The translations under genes and the position numbers were made by a program. This document shows, in pieces, positions 1-7,622 of a stretch of DNA of 64,000 nucleotides. The stretch comes from SHVZ01 sp041906305 (GTDB lineage Bacteria > Pseudomonadota > Alphaproteobacteria > SHVZ01), in contig JAYRJL010000007.1 in the NCBI GenBank assembly GCA_041906305.1, forward strand, positions 186,001-250,000, written 5' to 3'. The notes below the pieces were generated by a model. That model was given only the letters and a program-made list of their open reading frames with translations. It was not told where the DNA came from and did no database searches. How positions within the stretch are numbered: position 1 is the first letter of the stretch; every line of letters begins with the position of its first letter.

Positions 1-1
1 G

Positions 2-367
2 CACGAGTTCACCCGCTGGGGCTTCCGCGAGCTGATCGAGCGGCGTGCCGTCGACTACGTCCAGCTCGACGTGAACCGGGTCGGCGGGCTGACCGAAGCC
101 CGCAAGATCGTGGCGCTGGCACAGGCCTTCAACCTTCCGGTCGTGCCGCACGCGCACAACTACCACAACCTCCACCTGGTGATGGCGAGCGCCAACATGC
201 CGCTCGCCGAGTTCTTCCCGCATCCCCAGCGCGACGGCGACACCTTCTTCTCCGAACTGTTCCACGGCGAGCCGACCGTGGTGAACGGCGAGATCACGCT
301 CTCGGACGCGCCCGGCTTCGGTGTCTCGCTGAACGACGATGTCGTTGGCCGCTACAGGCAATCGTGA
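2..367 (+). CDS. Enolase-superfamily sugar-acid dehydratase (L-rhamnonate dehydratase-like), C-terminal part
   Basis: This frame is open from the left edge, so only the last ~121 residues of the protein are visible. They form the end of an enolase-superfamily (mandelate racemase/muconate lactonizing) TIM barrel. Visible marks are VDYVQLDVNRVGGLTEARKI (a late barrel strand followed by the GG-T-E helix), then VPHAHNYHNLHL with the PH(A/G) motif, then LAEFF. This PH..H..LAEF pattern resembles L-rhamnonate dehydratase and related acid-sugar dehydratases, which remove water from aldonic acids in the cytoplasm. The N-terminal capping domain and metal ligands are outside the window, so the substrate is inferred only. 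A promoter-like sequence follows 24 bases after the stop. Confidence 0.75.
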   Translation, partial: HEFTRWGFRELIERRAVDYVQLDVNRVGGLTEARKIVALAQAFNLPVVPHAHNYHNLHLVMASANMPLAEFFPHPQRDGDTFFSELFHGEPTVVNGEITLSDAPGFGVSLNDDVVGRYRQS

Positions 368-390
368 TTTCATCGACCCCGGCGGCGCGA

Positions 391-419
391 TTGACAGCCT
401 CCCCGGCCGGCTCGACAGT
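391..419 (+). promoter_or_regulatory. Sigma-70-like promoter for the first tandem binding protein
   Basis: A perfect TTGACA (391-396) is followed by a 17-base spacer and GACAGT (414-419), about 60 bases before the ATG at 482. The same TTGACA-N17-GACAGT arrangement recurs at 2167-2195 in front of the paralogous gene, which supports it being a real, duplicated promoter. The -10 element matches TATAAT at only three of six positions. Confidence 0.5.
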
Positions 420-481
420 CGCTCAGTTGTTCAGGGTTGCCGCGTCGCGCGGATGACAAGGATTTTCAACTGGAGGTGGTG

Positions 482-2071
482 ATGACCCTTTATCGCAAAA
501 GGCTGGCTTTCATGGCCGTGCCGCTGGCGGCGCTGGCGCTGACCGCCGCGCCTGCCGAGGCGCAGAAGAGCGTTTATGTCGTTCCGCATGCCGATCTCCG
601 CATTCTCGACCCGCTGCAGGCGGCAGCGACGATCACGACGATGCATGCGTCGAACATCTACGACCAGCTCTTCGCTTGGGACGTGAACCTGCAGTCGAAG
701 CCGCAGATGGTCGGCGACTACAAGGTCTCGGACGACAAGCTCACCTACACGATGACGCTGCGTTCCGGCCTCAAGTTCCACGACGGGTCGGCCGTGACGT
801 CGAAGGACGCGGTCGCCTCGGTCAAGCGCTGGATGGTCCGTGACGGCGTCGGCAAGCGTCTGGCCGGCGTGCTGGCGTCGATCGACATCGTCGACGACAA
901 GACCTTCGTCTTCAAGCTCAAGCAGCCGTATTCGTGGGTCGAGTACTCGCTCGGCAACCACGCCGGCAACTACCCCGCGATCATGCGCGAGAAGGAAGCG
1001 CTGATCGATCCGATGACCGCCATCGGCGCCGACGCGCAGATCGGCTCGGGCCCCTATAAGTTCGTCAAGGAAGAGTGGAAGCCCGGCGACGAAGTCGTCT
1101 ACGCCAAGTTCGCCGACTACGTGCCGCGTCCGGAGGCTCCGGACGGCATGGCCGGCGGCCGCCGCGTGAACATCGACAAGCTGATCTTCAAGATCATTCC
1201 CGATCCGCAGACCGCCGCCTCGGCGCTGCTGAAGGGCGAGGTGGACTTCATCGACAGCCCGGCAGCCGACGTGCAGCCGCAGCTCGAGAAGTCCAACCAG
1301 GTGACGGTGTCGAAGCTGGCGCCGGTCGGCGGCTTCGGCGCGATCCGCGCCAACGCGCTCTATCCTCCGTTCAACAACGCGAAGGCCCGTCAGGCGCTGG
1401 CGCTCGTCGCCCCGCAGTCCGACTACATGTCGACCGCGGTCGGCCAGAAGAACTGGAACGAGTGCTTCTCGCTCCTGGTCTGCGGCTCGGTCTACGGCTC
1501 GCTCGCGGGCTCCGAGACCTTCACCAAGCCGGATCCGGCCCGTGCCAAGAAGCTGTTCGAGGAATCGGGCTACAAGGGCGAGAAGATCATCATCACCTCG
1601 ACCAAGGAGATCGCGGCGATCGGCGCCCAGGCTGAAGTGCTCTCCGCCGCCCTCAACAAGATCGGCGTCAAGGCCGAGATCGAATGGGCGGACTGGGGCA
1701 CGACGCTGACCCGCTTCCTTTCCAACAAGGCGGCTCCCGGTCAGCCCGGCCACTGGAACATCTTCACCACGACCAACTCGTGGTCGACCTGGCACAACCC
1801 GCTCACCAACGTCGGCATCGTGCTGAACGCCGAGGGCAGCTGGGCCGGCTGGCCGACCGACGACGAGGGCGAGAAGCTCCGCGTCGCGTTCATCGAGGCG
1901 ACCGACCAGAAGACCCGGATGGAGATCCTCGAGAAGCTGCACAAGCGCCTCTACGAGGTCATGCCGTACATCGTCACCGGCCAGTTCGACCAGATGTACG
2001 CCTGGCGCAAGAACATCAAGGGCGTGCTGCCGACCTCCAAGCTGGTGCTCTGGAACATCAGCAAGGAATAG
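482..2071 (+). CDS. ABC transporter substrate-binding protein, family 5 (peptide/opine type), tandem copy 1
   Basis: A 529-residue periplasmic solute-binding protein of the SBP_bac_5 (DppA/OppA) family, which captures peptides or other polar solutes for an ABC importer. An N-terminal Sec signal peptide runs to about residue 28, ending near APAEAQ. The mature start VVPHADLRILDPLQAA and the MVGDYKVSDDKLTYTMTLR and KFHDG segments are typical of the family. ATG 482 is chosen because GGAGG lies 6-10 bases upstream and the signal peptide begins there; an upstream in-frame start at 437 would bury it. No permease or ATPase gene is adjacent. It is roughly 60% identical, almost without gaps, to the next gene. 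A strong terminator follows directly. Confidence 0.9.
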   Translation: MTLYRKRLAFMAVPLAALALTAAPAEAQKSVYVVPHADLRILDPLQAAATITTMHASNIYDQLFAWDVNLQSKPQMVGDYKVSDDKLTYTMTLRSGLKFHDGSAVTSKDAVASVKRWMVRDGVGKRLAGVLASIDIVDDKTFVFKLKQPYSWVEYSLGNHAGNYPAIMREKEALIDPMTAIGADAQIGSGPYKFVKEEWKPGDEVVYAKFADYVPRPEAPDGMAGGRRVNIDKLIFKIIPDPQTAASALLKGEVDFIDSPAADVQPQLEKSNQVTVSKLAPVGGFGAIRANALYPPFNNAKARQALALVAPQSDYMSTAVGQKNWNECFSLLVCGSVYGSLAGSETFTKPDPARAKKLFEESGYKGEKIIITSTKEIAAIGAQAEVLSAALNKIGVKAEIEWADWGTTLTRFLSNKAAPGQPGHWNIFTTTNSWSTWHNPLTNVGIVLNAEGSWAGWPTDDEGEKLRVAFIEATDQKTRMEILEKLHKRLYEVMPYIVTGQFDQMYAWRKNIKGVLPTSKLVLWNISKE

Positions 2072-2089
2072 GCGTCTGACGTGGACCAG

Positions 2090-2131
2090 GGGCCGGTGGC
2101 AGGCTTCGGCATGCCGCCGGCCCTTTCTTTT
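2090..2131 (+). terminator. Rho-independent terminator after binding protein copy 1
   Basis: A 12-bp GC-rich stem (2090-2101 with 2112-2123, one G-T wobble) closes over an inner GC/TTCG apex and is followed directly by TTTCTTTT (2124-2131). It lies 19 bases after the stop codon at 2071, so the two tandem binding-protein genes are separate transcription units. Confidence 0.85.
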
Positions 2132-2166
2132 CCGGCAATGACGGTTTCGGCCGCCTTGGGCCTCAA

Positions 2167-2195
2167 TTGACAGGTCGCGGGGCGGATTGGACAGT
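2167..2195 (+). promoter_or_regulatory. Sigma-70-like promoter for the second tandem binding protein
   Basis: TTGACA (2167-2172), a 17-base spacer and GACAGT (2190-2195). Boxes and spacing are identical to those at 391-419 although the spacer sequence differs. It sits just after the terminator of the previous gene and about 70 bases before the ATG at 2264. Confidence 0.5.
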
Positions 2196-2263
2196 GCCCG
2201 TCGAGGATCGGTTTTCCGATCCGCGACAATCAACGGGCGGGATCACATGAGGGAGGCGACGAG

Positions 2264-3862
2264 ATGAAATCCACCACCGGGCGCATAGGTGCCCTGACGG
2301 CCGTGTCCTTGGCCCTCGGCCTTGGACTTTCCGCGCATCCGGCATCGGCGCAGAAGACGCTTACGATCGTGCCGCATGCCGACCTGCGCGTGCTCGATCC
2401 GCTGCAGGCGGCGGCGACGATCACGACGATGCACGCGACCAACATCTACGACCAGCTCTTCGCCTGGGACAAGGATCTGCAGCCGAAGCCGCAGATGGTC
2501 GGCAACTACAGCCTCTCCCCCGACAAGCTGACCTACACGATGACGCTTCGTCCGGGCCTCAAGTGGCACGACGGTACGGCGGTGACCACGAAGGACATCG
2601 TGGCCTCGGTCAACCGCTGGATGAAGCGCGACCCGATCGGCCGCAAGATGGCCGAGAGCGTTGCCGACGTTTCGGCGACCGACGCCAACACCTTCGTCAT
2701 CAAGATGAAGGCGCCCTATGCGTGGGTCGAGTACTCGCTCGGCAACCACGCGGGCAACTTCCCGGCGATGATGCGCGAGAAGGAGGCGATGGTCGATCCG
2801 TTCACGCCCGTCCCGAACGACGCGCAGATCGGCTCCGGCCCGTTCAAGTTCGTGGCGTCCGAGTGGAAGCCCGGCTCCGAGGTCGTCTACGTCAAGAACA
2901 CCGACTACGTGCCGCGGGCCGAGCCGCCCGACGCGATGGCAGGCGGCAAGCAGGCGAAGGTCGACCGCCTCATCTTCAAGGTCATCCCGGACGCGCAGAC
3001 CTCGGCCAACGCCCTGATCAAGGGCGAGGTCGACATGATCGACATGCCGAATGGCGACATCGTGCCCCTGCTCGAAAAGAACAAGGACATCGTCGTCGCG
3101 AAGGTGCATCCGGTCGGCGGCTTCGGCTTCTTCCGTCCGAACGCGCTCCATCCGCCGTTCAACAACGTCAAGGCCCGGCAGGCGCTGGCGCTGATCGCAC
3201 CGCAGGAGGACTTCCTGACCGCCGGCTTCGGCGAGAAGAAGTGGTGGAACACCTGCTACAGCTACTTCGTCTGCGGATCGGCCTACGGCACGACCGTCGG
3301 TTCCGAGCCGTACCAGAAGCCGGATCCCGCCAAGGCCAAGGCGCTGCTCGCCGAGGCCGGCTACAAGGGCGAGAAGATCTACGTCATCGGGACGCGCGAG
3401 ATCGCCAACATCGGCGCCATCACCGAGGTCTATGTCGACGCCCTCCGCAAGATCGGCGTCAACGTCGAGCTCGAGATGGTTGACTGGGGCACGATGGTGA
3501 CGCGCTTCAGCGGCAACAAGAACAAGCCCGGCGAGAACGGCGGCTGGCACCTGTGGGCCGCCACCGGCTCATGGTCGACCTGGCACAACCCGCTCACCAA
3601 CCTCGGCACCAACATGTCGACGGACTCGAGCTGGGCCGGCTGGGCCTCCGACGAGGAGGCGGAGAAGCTGCGCAACGCCTTCATCGCCGCCCAGACCAAG
3701 GAAGAGCGGATGGCGTCGCTGGACAAGCTGCACCGGCGCCTCTGGGAGGTCGTGCCCTACGTCATGACCGGCCAGAACGACCAGCCCTACGCCTGGCGGA
3801 AGAACGTCTCCGGCGTGCTTCCGACCTCGAAGCTGGTGCTGTTCAACATCACCAAGGACTGA
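2264..3862 (+). CDS. ABC transporter substrate-binding protein, family 5, tandem copy 2
   Basis: A 532-residue SBP_bac_5 protein with a Sec signal peptide (first ~29 residues, ending near HPASAQ). It is a close paralogue of the preceding gene, sharing long identical blocks such as PHADLR.LDPLQAAATITT, YSLGNHAGN, PVGGFG, WSTWHNPLTN and GVLPTSKLVL. A GGGAGG lies 8 bases before the ATG. It has its own promoter and a strong downstream hairpin. No permease or ATPase lies next to it, so it must share a transporter encoded elsewhere, or act as an alternative specificity subunit. The substrate is unknown; the peptidase-like hydrolase downstream suggests a peptide or amide, which is inference only. 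Confidence 0.9.
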   Translation: MKSTTGRIGALTAVSLALGLGLSAHPASAQKTLTIVPHADLRVLDPLQAAATITTMHATNIYDQLFAWDKDLQPKPQMVGNYSLSPDKLTYTMTLRPGLKWHDGTAVTTKDIVASVNRWMKRDPIGRKMAESVADVSATDANTFVIKMKAPYAWVEYSLGNHAGNFPAMMREKEAMVDPFTPVPNDAQIGSGPFKFVASEWKPGSEVVYVKNTDYVPRAEPPDAMAGGKQAKVDRLIFKVIPDAQTSANALIKGEVDMIDMPNGDIVPLLEKNKDIVVAKVHPVGGFGFFRPNALHPPFNNVKARQALALIAPQEDFLTAGFGEKKWWNTCYSYFVCGSAYGTTVGSEPYQKPDPAKAKALLAEAGYKGEKIYVIGTREIANIGAITEVYVDALRKIGVNVELEMVDWGTMVTRFSGNKNKPGENGGWHLWAATGSWSTWHNPLTNLGTNMSTDSSWAGWASDEEAEKLRNAFIAAQTKEERMASLDKLHRRLWEVVPYVMTGQNDQPYAWRKNVSGVLPTSKLVLFNITKD

Positions 3863-3886
3863 TCTCGTCCGCATAGCGTAGATTCG

Positions 3887-3914
3887 ACCGGCGGCGCCCC
3901 TCGGCGCCGCCGGT
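3887..3914 (+). terminator. Strong 12-bp hairpin, terminator candidate
   Basis: Perfect inverted repeat ACCGGCGGCGCC (3887-3898) / GGCGCCGCCGGT (3903-3914) with a CCTC loop, 24 bases after the stop of binding protein copy 2. There is no T-run on the + strand, so it may be a weak or Rho-assisted terminator, or an mRNA 3'-end stabiliser. Confidence 0.6.
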
Positions 3915-3937
3915 CTCACGTCACGGAGATGCTTTCG

Positions 3938-4915
3938 ATGGCTTCGCCCGCCCTTTATCCGCCGCTCGAGCCGCATACCACCGGCAAGCTCAAAGTCGAC
4001 AACATGCATGAGCTCTACTGGGAGCGGTCGGGCAATCCGAAAGGCGTGCCGGTGATCTTCACCCATGGCGGGCCCGGCGGGCGCACGGTGCCGGACAACC
4101 GCCGCAACTACGATCCGGACTTCTTCGACATCATCGTCTTCGACCAGCGCGGTACCGGCAAGTCGTCTTCGAACGGCCAGCTCACCAACAACACCACAGC
4201 CCACATCCTCGCCGACTACGAGAAGGTGCGGAAGGAGATGGGCGTCGAGAAGTGGCTGGTGACGGGCGGCTCCTGGTCGAGCTTCATGTCGCTTCACTAC
4301 GCCCAGAACCACCCGGACCGCTGCCACGGCATCGTCATCCGCGGCATCTTCACCGGCGGCGACGACGAGGTCGACTGGTGGTGGAACGGCCAGAAGAACA
4401 TCTTCCCCGAGCGCTGGTGGGAGCTCGCGAGCTTCATTCCCGAGGCCGAGCGCGGCGACCTGCTGAAGGCCTATCACAAGCGCGCCCTCGATCCGGACCC
4501 CAAGGTGTCCCTGCCGGCGGCGCGCGCGCTGGCCACGTACAGCTGCTTCACCATTCCGTTCCGCGAGGATCCGTCGGCGCTGCCGGGTGGGCTGGCACCC
4601 GAGGCCTGCATGCCGCTGGCACGCTTCTGGACCGACTACTGCGTCAACAAGTTCTACCTGAAGCCCAACCAGCTGATCGATGGCGTGTCCAAGATCCGCC
4701 ATATCCCCGGTGCGATCATCCAGGGCCGCTACGACCAGACCACGCGCCCCTACGTCGCCTGGAAGCTTCACAAGGCTTGGCCCGAGGCCGAGTTCACCTG
4801 GGTGCTCGAAGCCGGCCACAAGAGCGTCGAGCCGGCGATTGCCGCGGCCATCACCGCCGCGACCGACCGGATGAAGGATAGGCTGCACGGCATGGGCGTC
4901 CGCCCGCGGAGCTGA
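3938..4915 (+). CDS. Proline iminopeptidase-like alpha/beta hydrolase
   Basis: A 325-residue cytoplasmic alpha/beta hydrolase of the prolyl aminopeptidase (peptidase S33) family, which releases N-terminal proline or hydrolyses related amides. Visible are the oxyanion motif THGGPGG (~42-48), FDQRGTGKS (~68-76), the nucleophile elbow TGGSWSS with Ser112, the acidic residue in GRYDQTTRP and the catalytic His in EAGHKSVEP. The elbow is GGSWS instead of the usual GGSWG. ATG 3938 is preferred over ATG 3929 because GGAG (3925-3928) would abut 3929 but sits 9 bases before 3938. The ridA-like gene follows after 6 bases, suggesting an operon with the next two genes. Confidence 0.8.
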   Translation: MASPALYPPLEPHTTGKLKVDNMHELYWERSGNPKGVPVIFTHGGPGGRTVPDNRRNYDPDFFDIIVFDQRGTGKSSSNGQLTNNTTAHILADYEKVRKEMGVEKWLVTGGSWSSFMSLHYAQNHPDRCHGIVIRGIFTGGDDEVDWWWNGQKNIFPERWWELASFIPEAERGDLLKAYHKRALDPDPKVSLPAARALATYSCFTIPFREDPSALPGGLAPEACMPLARFWTDYCVNKFYLKPNQLIDGVSKIRHIPGAIIQGRYDQTTRPYVAWKLHKAWPEAEFTWVLEAGHKSVEPAIAAAITAATDRMKDRLHGMGVRPRS

Positions 4916-4921
4916 GCCGCG

Positions 4922-5314
4922 ATGCACGAGCGCCTCAACCCGTCGACCATGGCGCCGCCGCTTGGCGCCTACAGTCACGGGATCGCGGTCGAGAAGGGGC
5001 TGCGCTGGGTCTTCGTCTCCGGCCAGCTCGGCATCGCGCCGGACGGCACGCTCGCAAGCGATGCGGAAGCGCAGGCCGATGTCGCATGGGAGAATATCGG
5101 CCGCGTCCTCGAAGCCGGTGGCATGACGACGGCCGATCTCGTCAAGACGACGACCTACGTCGTCGACCGAGACCTGATCCCGGCGGTCCGCGCGGCTCGA
5201 CAGAGACATATGCCCGGACCCGATTTCCCGGCATCGACTTTCGTGATCGTCGCCGGGCTCGCCCGGCCGGAATTTTTGGTGGAGATCGAGGCGGTCGCCG
5301 CGCGCGCCGCCTGA
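4922..5314 (+). CDS. RidA family (YjgF/YER057c/UK114) enamine/imine deaminase
   Basis: A 130-residue protein of the RidA family, trimeric cytoplasmic proteins that hydrolyse reactive enamine/imine intermediates; catabolic members act as deaminases on specific substrates. The FVSGQLGIAPDG block and the C-terminal LARPEFLVEIEAVA, carrying the conserved Arg and Glu, are present, so it could be an Arg-type catalytically active member. It sits between the iminopeptidase-like gene and the ceramidase-like gene, with short gaps (6 and 17 bases). Confidence 0.88.
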   Translation: MHERLNPSTMAPPLGAYSHGIAVEKGLRWVFVSGQLGIAPDGTLASDAEAQADVAWENIGRVLEAGGMTTADLVKTTTYVVDRDLIPAVRAARQRHMPGPDFPASTFVIVAGLARPEFLVEIEAVAARAA

Positions 5315-5331
5315 ATTAGAGGAGAGACGAC

Positions 5332-6741
5332 ATGTCCAAGCTTCGAGTCGGTGTCGGCCGCACCGACATCACGCCGCCCGTCGGCATCGCCCATGTCAAC
5401 TGGGGCGCTCGCGTCCATGACCGTGCCGAAGGCATCGACATGGAGATGTGGGCGACGACGATGATCGTGTCGGACGAGAATACGACCGCCGTCATCGTCG
5501 ACGTCGACTTCGGCAACTTCCAGATGGACGAGGCGGACGAACTCCGGAAGCTCATCGGCGACACCGCCGGCGTGCCTCCGGAAGCGGTGCGCCTTGCCTT
5601 TACGCATACGCATGCCGGCCCGCCGTGGAGCCTCGGTTCCTCGTTCGGCGGTACCAGCGGGCTTCCCGGCGCCGAGCTGGTCCCGGCCTATCAGGAGTAC
5701 GTGCGGGCCCAGCTCGTGGGGTCGGTGCGCCAAGCGATGATGGCGCCGAAGCAGGCGCGCGTCGCCGGCGGCTACGGCAAGAGCGACGTCACCGTGAACC
5801 GCCGCTTCAAGGGCCCGTCCGGCGCCGTGCTGGTGGCGGAGAACCGCGGCGGCTACGTCGACGATACCGTCACTGTCGTCCGCATCGACGACATGGACGA
5901 GACCCCAATCGCCTCCATCGTCGGCTTCGGCACGCACCCGATCACGCTGGCGCACCAGAACCGCCTCATCAGTCCCGACTATCCAGGCACGGTGAAGCGC
6001 GTGGTGCAGCAGCTCACCGGCGCCCCGTGCCTGTTCCTGCAGGGGTGTGCCGGCGATCAGATGCCAGAGCAGGGCCTCACCGGCGACGTGCAGGTCCCGC
6101 GCCGCATCGGCACGCGGTTGGGATCGGAAGCGGCGCGGGTGCTGATGGGACTGCGCACGCGGCCGATCATCCGCCGCTTCGAGGCGGTGGTGGAGTCGGG
6201 CGCGCCGCTCGGCCTCTGGGCCGAGGACACGGGTCCTGAGGTGGAGACCAAGCTGATCGTGACGACGCGGCAGGCCAAGCTGCCGGTGCGCAACTACGGC
6301 TCGGCGGCCGACGCCACCGCCGAGGCGGAGCGGTTGGCCAAGGCGATGGTCTCGATCGACAAGACCAAGGCTTCCAAGCAGGAGATCTCGGACACCAACG
6401 CCAAGTCCAAGCGGGCGGCGATGAACGCCCATTGGGCGAGGCTCACCCAGGGCCAGACGCATATGAGCGTCGACCTTCATGGCATCCGTCTCGGGAACGT
6501 GGCCCTGATCGGCTCGCCGCTGGAGCCGTTCTCCAAGATCGGTGCCCGTGTCCGCGAAGCCTCGCCGCTGCCGGTGGTCCAGTTCGCCGGGTACTCCAAC
6601 GGCTGGCAGGGCTATGTGCCGGTTGCCGATGCATACTCCGAGGGCGGCTACGAGACCGAATGGGCGACGCCCTATGCGCCGACCGCGGCCGAGGTCCTGG
6701 AGAAGGAAGCGATCGCATTGCTGAAGACGATGGCCGCCTAG
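5332..6741 (+). CDS. Neutral/alkaline ceramidase N-terminal domain-like amidohydrolase
   Basis: A 469-residue protein with the neutral/alkaline non-lysosomal ceramidase N-terminal fold, a zinc-dependent amidase domain. It begins GVGRTDITPPVG, contains the zinc-type motif FTHTHAGP (~85-92) and GFGTHPITL, and ends with a short FAGYSNGWQGYVP..YSEGGYE block. No secretion signal is evident and the C-terminal Ig-like domain of true ceramidases is absent, so the physiological amide is probably not ceramide. AGAGGAGAGACGAC precedes the ATG. Its TAG stop (6739-6741) shares the palindrome CTAG with the stop of the convergent kinase gene. Confidence 0.78.
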   Translation: MSKLRVGVGRTDITPPVGIAHVNWGARVHDRAEGIDMEMWATTMIVSDENTTAVIVDVDFGNFQMDEADELRKLIGDTAGVPPEAVRLAFTHTHAGPPWSLGSSFGGTSGLPGAELVPAYQEYVRAQLVGSVRQAMMAPKQARVAGGYGKSDVTVNRRFKGPSGAVLVAENRGGYVDDTVTVVRIDDMDETPIASIVGFGTHPITLAHQNRLISPDYPGTVKRVVQQLTGAPCLFLQGCAGDQMPEQGLTGDVQVPRRIGTRLGSEAARVLMGLRTRPIIRRFEAVVESGAPLGLWAEDTGPEVETKLIVTTRQAKLPVRNYGSAADATAEAERLAKAMVSIDKTKASKQEISDTNAKSKRAAMNAHWARLTQGQTHMSVDLHGIRLGNVALIGSPLEPFSKIGARVREASPLPVVQFAGYSNGWQGYVPVADAYSEGGYETEWATPYAPTAAEVLEKEAIALLKTMAA

Positions 6742-7604
6742 TCCGGCAGGGCGTCGGGGAGCCGCACGACGAAGCGGCTCCCGACGCCGAGCTCGCTGGT
6801 GACCGAGATCGTGCCGCCGAGCGCCGTCGTCAGCGTCTTGGTCAGGGGCAGTCCGAGGCCGATGCCGCCGTGGCGGCGGGCATAGGCATCCTCGCCCTGC
6901 CAGAACAGGTCGAATATCCGCGGCAGATCCTCTTCCTCGATGCCGGGGCCCTGGTCCTGGACCGCCACGCCGACGCCGGCGCCCTCGCGGTTCCAGGAGA
7001 GCGAGACCTCGCCGCCGGAGCGGCAGAAGCGGATCCCGTTGCTCATCAGGTTGATCAGGATCTGGCGGACGCAGCGGCTGTCGGTCTCGATCGTGATCGG
7101 CTCTTCCGGACGGCGCACCAGGACACGGATGCCGCGTTGGTCAGCCATCGGGCGCATCATCTGCGCGACTTCGTCGGCAATCTCGTCGACCTGCACGGGC
7201 TCGGGCCTAAGATGCTCGCGCCGCGCCTCGATCGACGCCATGTCGAGAAGCTGGTCGACGATGCTGAGCAGATGCCGACCCGACGACAGGATGTCCTCGG
7301 CGTATCCGCGGTAGCGCGTCGACAGCGGCCCGAAGATCTGCGCCGCCAGCGTTTCCGAGAAGCCGATGACGGCATTCAGCGGCGTCCGGAGTTCGTGGCT
7401 GACATTGGCGAGGAACTGGGTCTTGGCAGCATTCGCCTCGTCGGCGGCGACCAGCGCATCGGCGACGCGCTTCGCCTCTTTCTCTCGCTGCAGGATCAGG
7501 AATCCGAGAAGGCCGGCGCCGATCGCGACGACGATGGTCGCCAGGACGGCTGCCAGGACCTTGGGCCGCGCCCTATCATCGGCCTTGGCGAGCAGATCGG
7601 CCAT
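6738..7604 (-). CDS. Sensor histidine kinase, C-terminal catalytic half (split from the upstream sensor half)
   Basis: A 288-residue open frame holding the catalytic part of a membrane histidine kinase. It contains a transmembrane helix (~residues 16-37), the phospho-acceptor H box FLANVSHELRTPLNAVIGF (His70), the N box NLMSNGIRFC, the G1 box DQGPGI and the G2 box GIGLGLPLTK. It lies in exactly the same frame as the sensor half encoded just upstream (7623-8420), separated by one TAA and six codons. No ribosome-binding site precedes its ATG. It is best read as the second half of one kinase gene broken by a nonsense mutation, a sequencing error or recoding. No response-regulator gene is adjacent. 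Confidence 0.8.
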   Translation of the reverse strand: MADLLAKADDRARPKVLAAVLATIVVAIGAGLLGFLILQREKEAKRVADALVAADEANAAKTQFLANVSHELRTPLNAVIGFSETLAAQIFGPLSTRYRGYAEDILSSGRHLLSIVDQLLDMASIEARREHLRPEPVQVDEIADEVAQMMRPMADQRGIRVLVRRPEEPITIETDSRCVRQILINLMSNGIRFCRSGGEVSLSWNREGAGVGVAVQDQGPGIEEEDLPRIFDLFWQGEDAYARRHGGIGLGLPLTKTLTTALGGTISVTSELGVGSRFVVRLPDALPD

Positions 7605-7622
7605 CTTGAAGGTGCCGTAGAC

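Noticed and set aside
431..2233. Open frame of 600 codons on the - strand opposite binding protein copy 1
   Set aside because: It runs through the promoter and terminator of the + strand gene and has no family features; antisense shadow.
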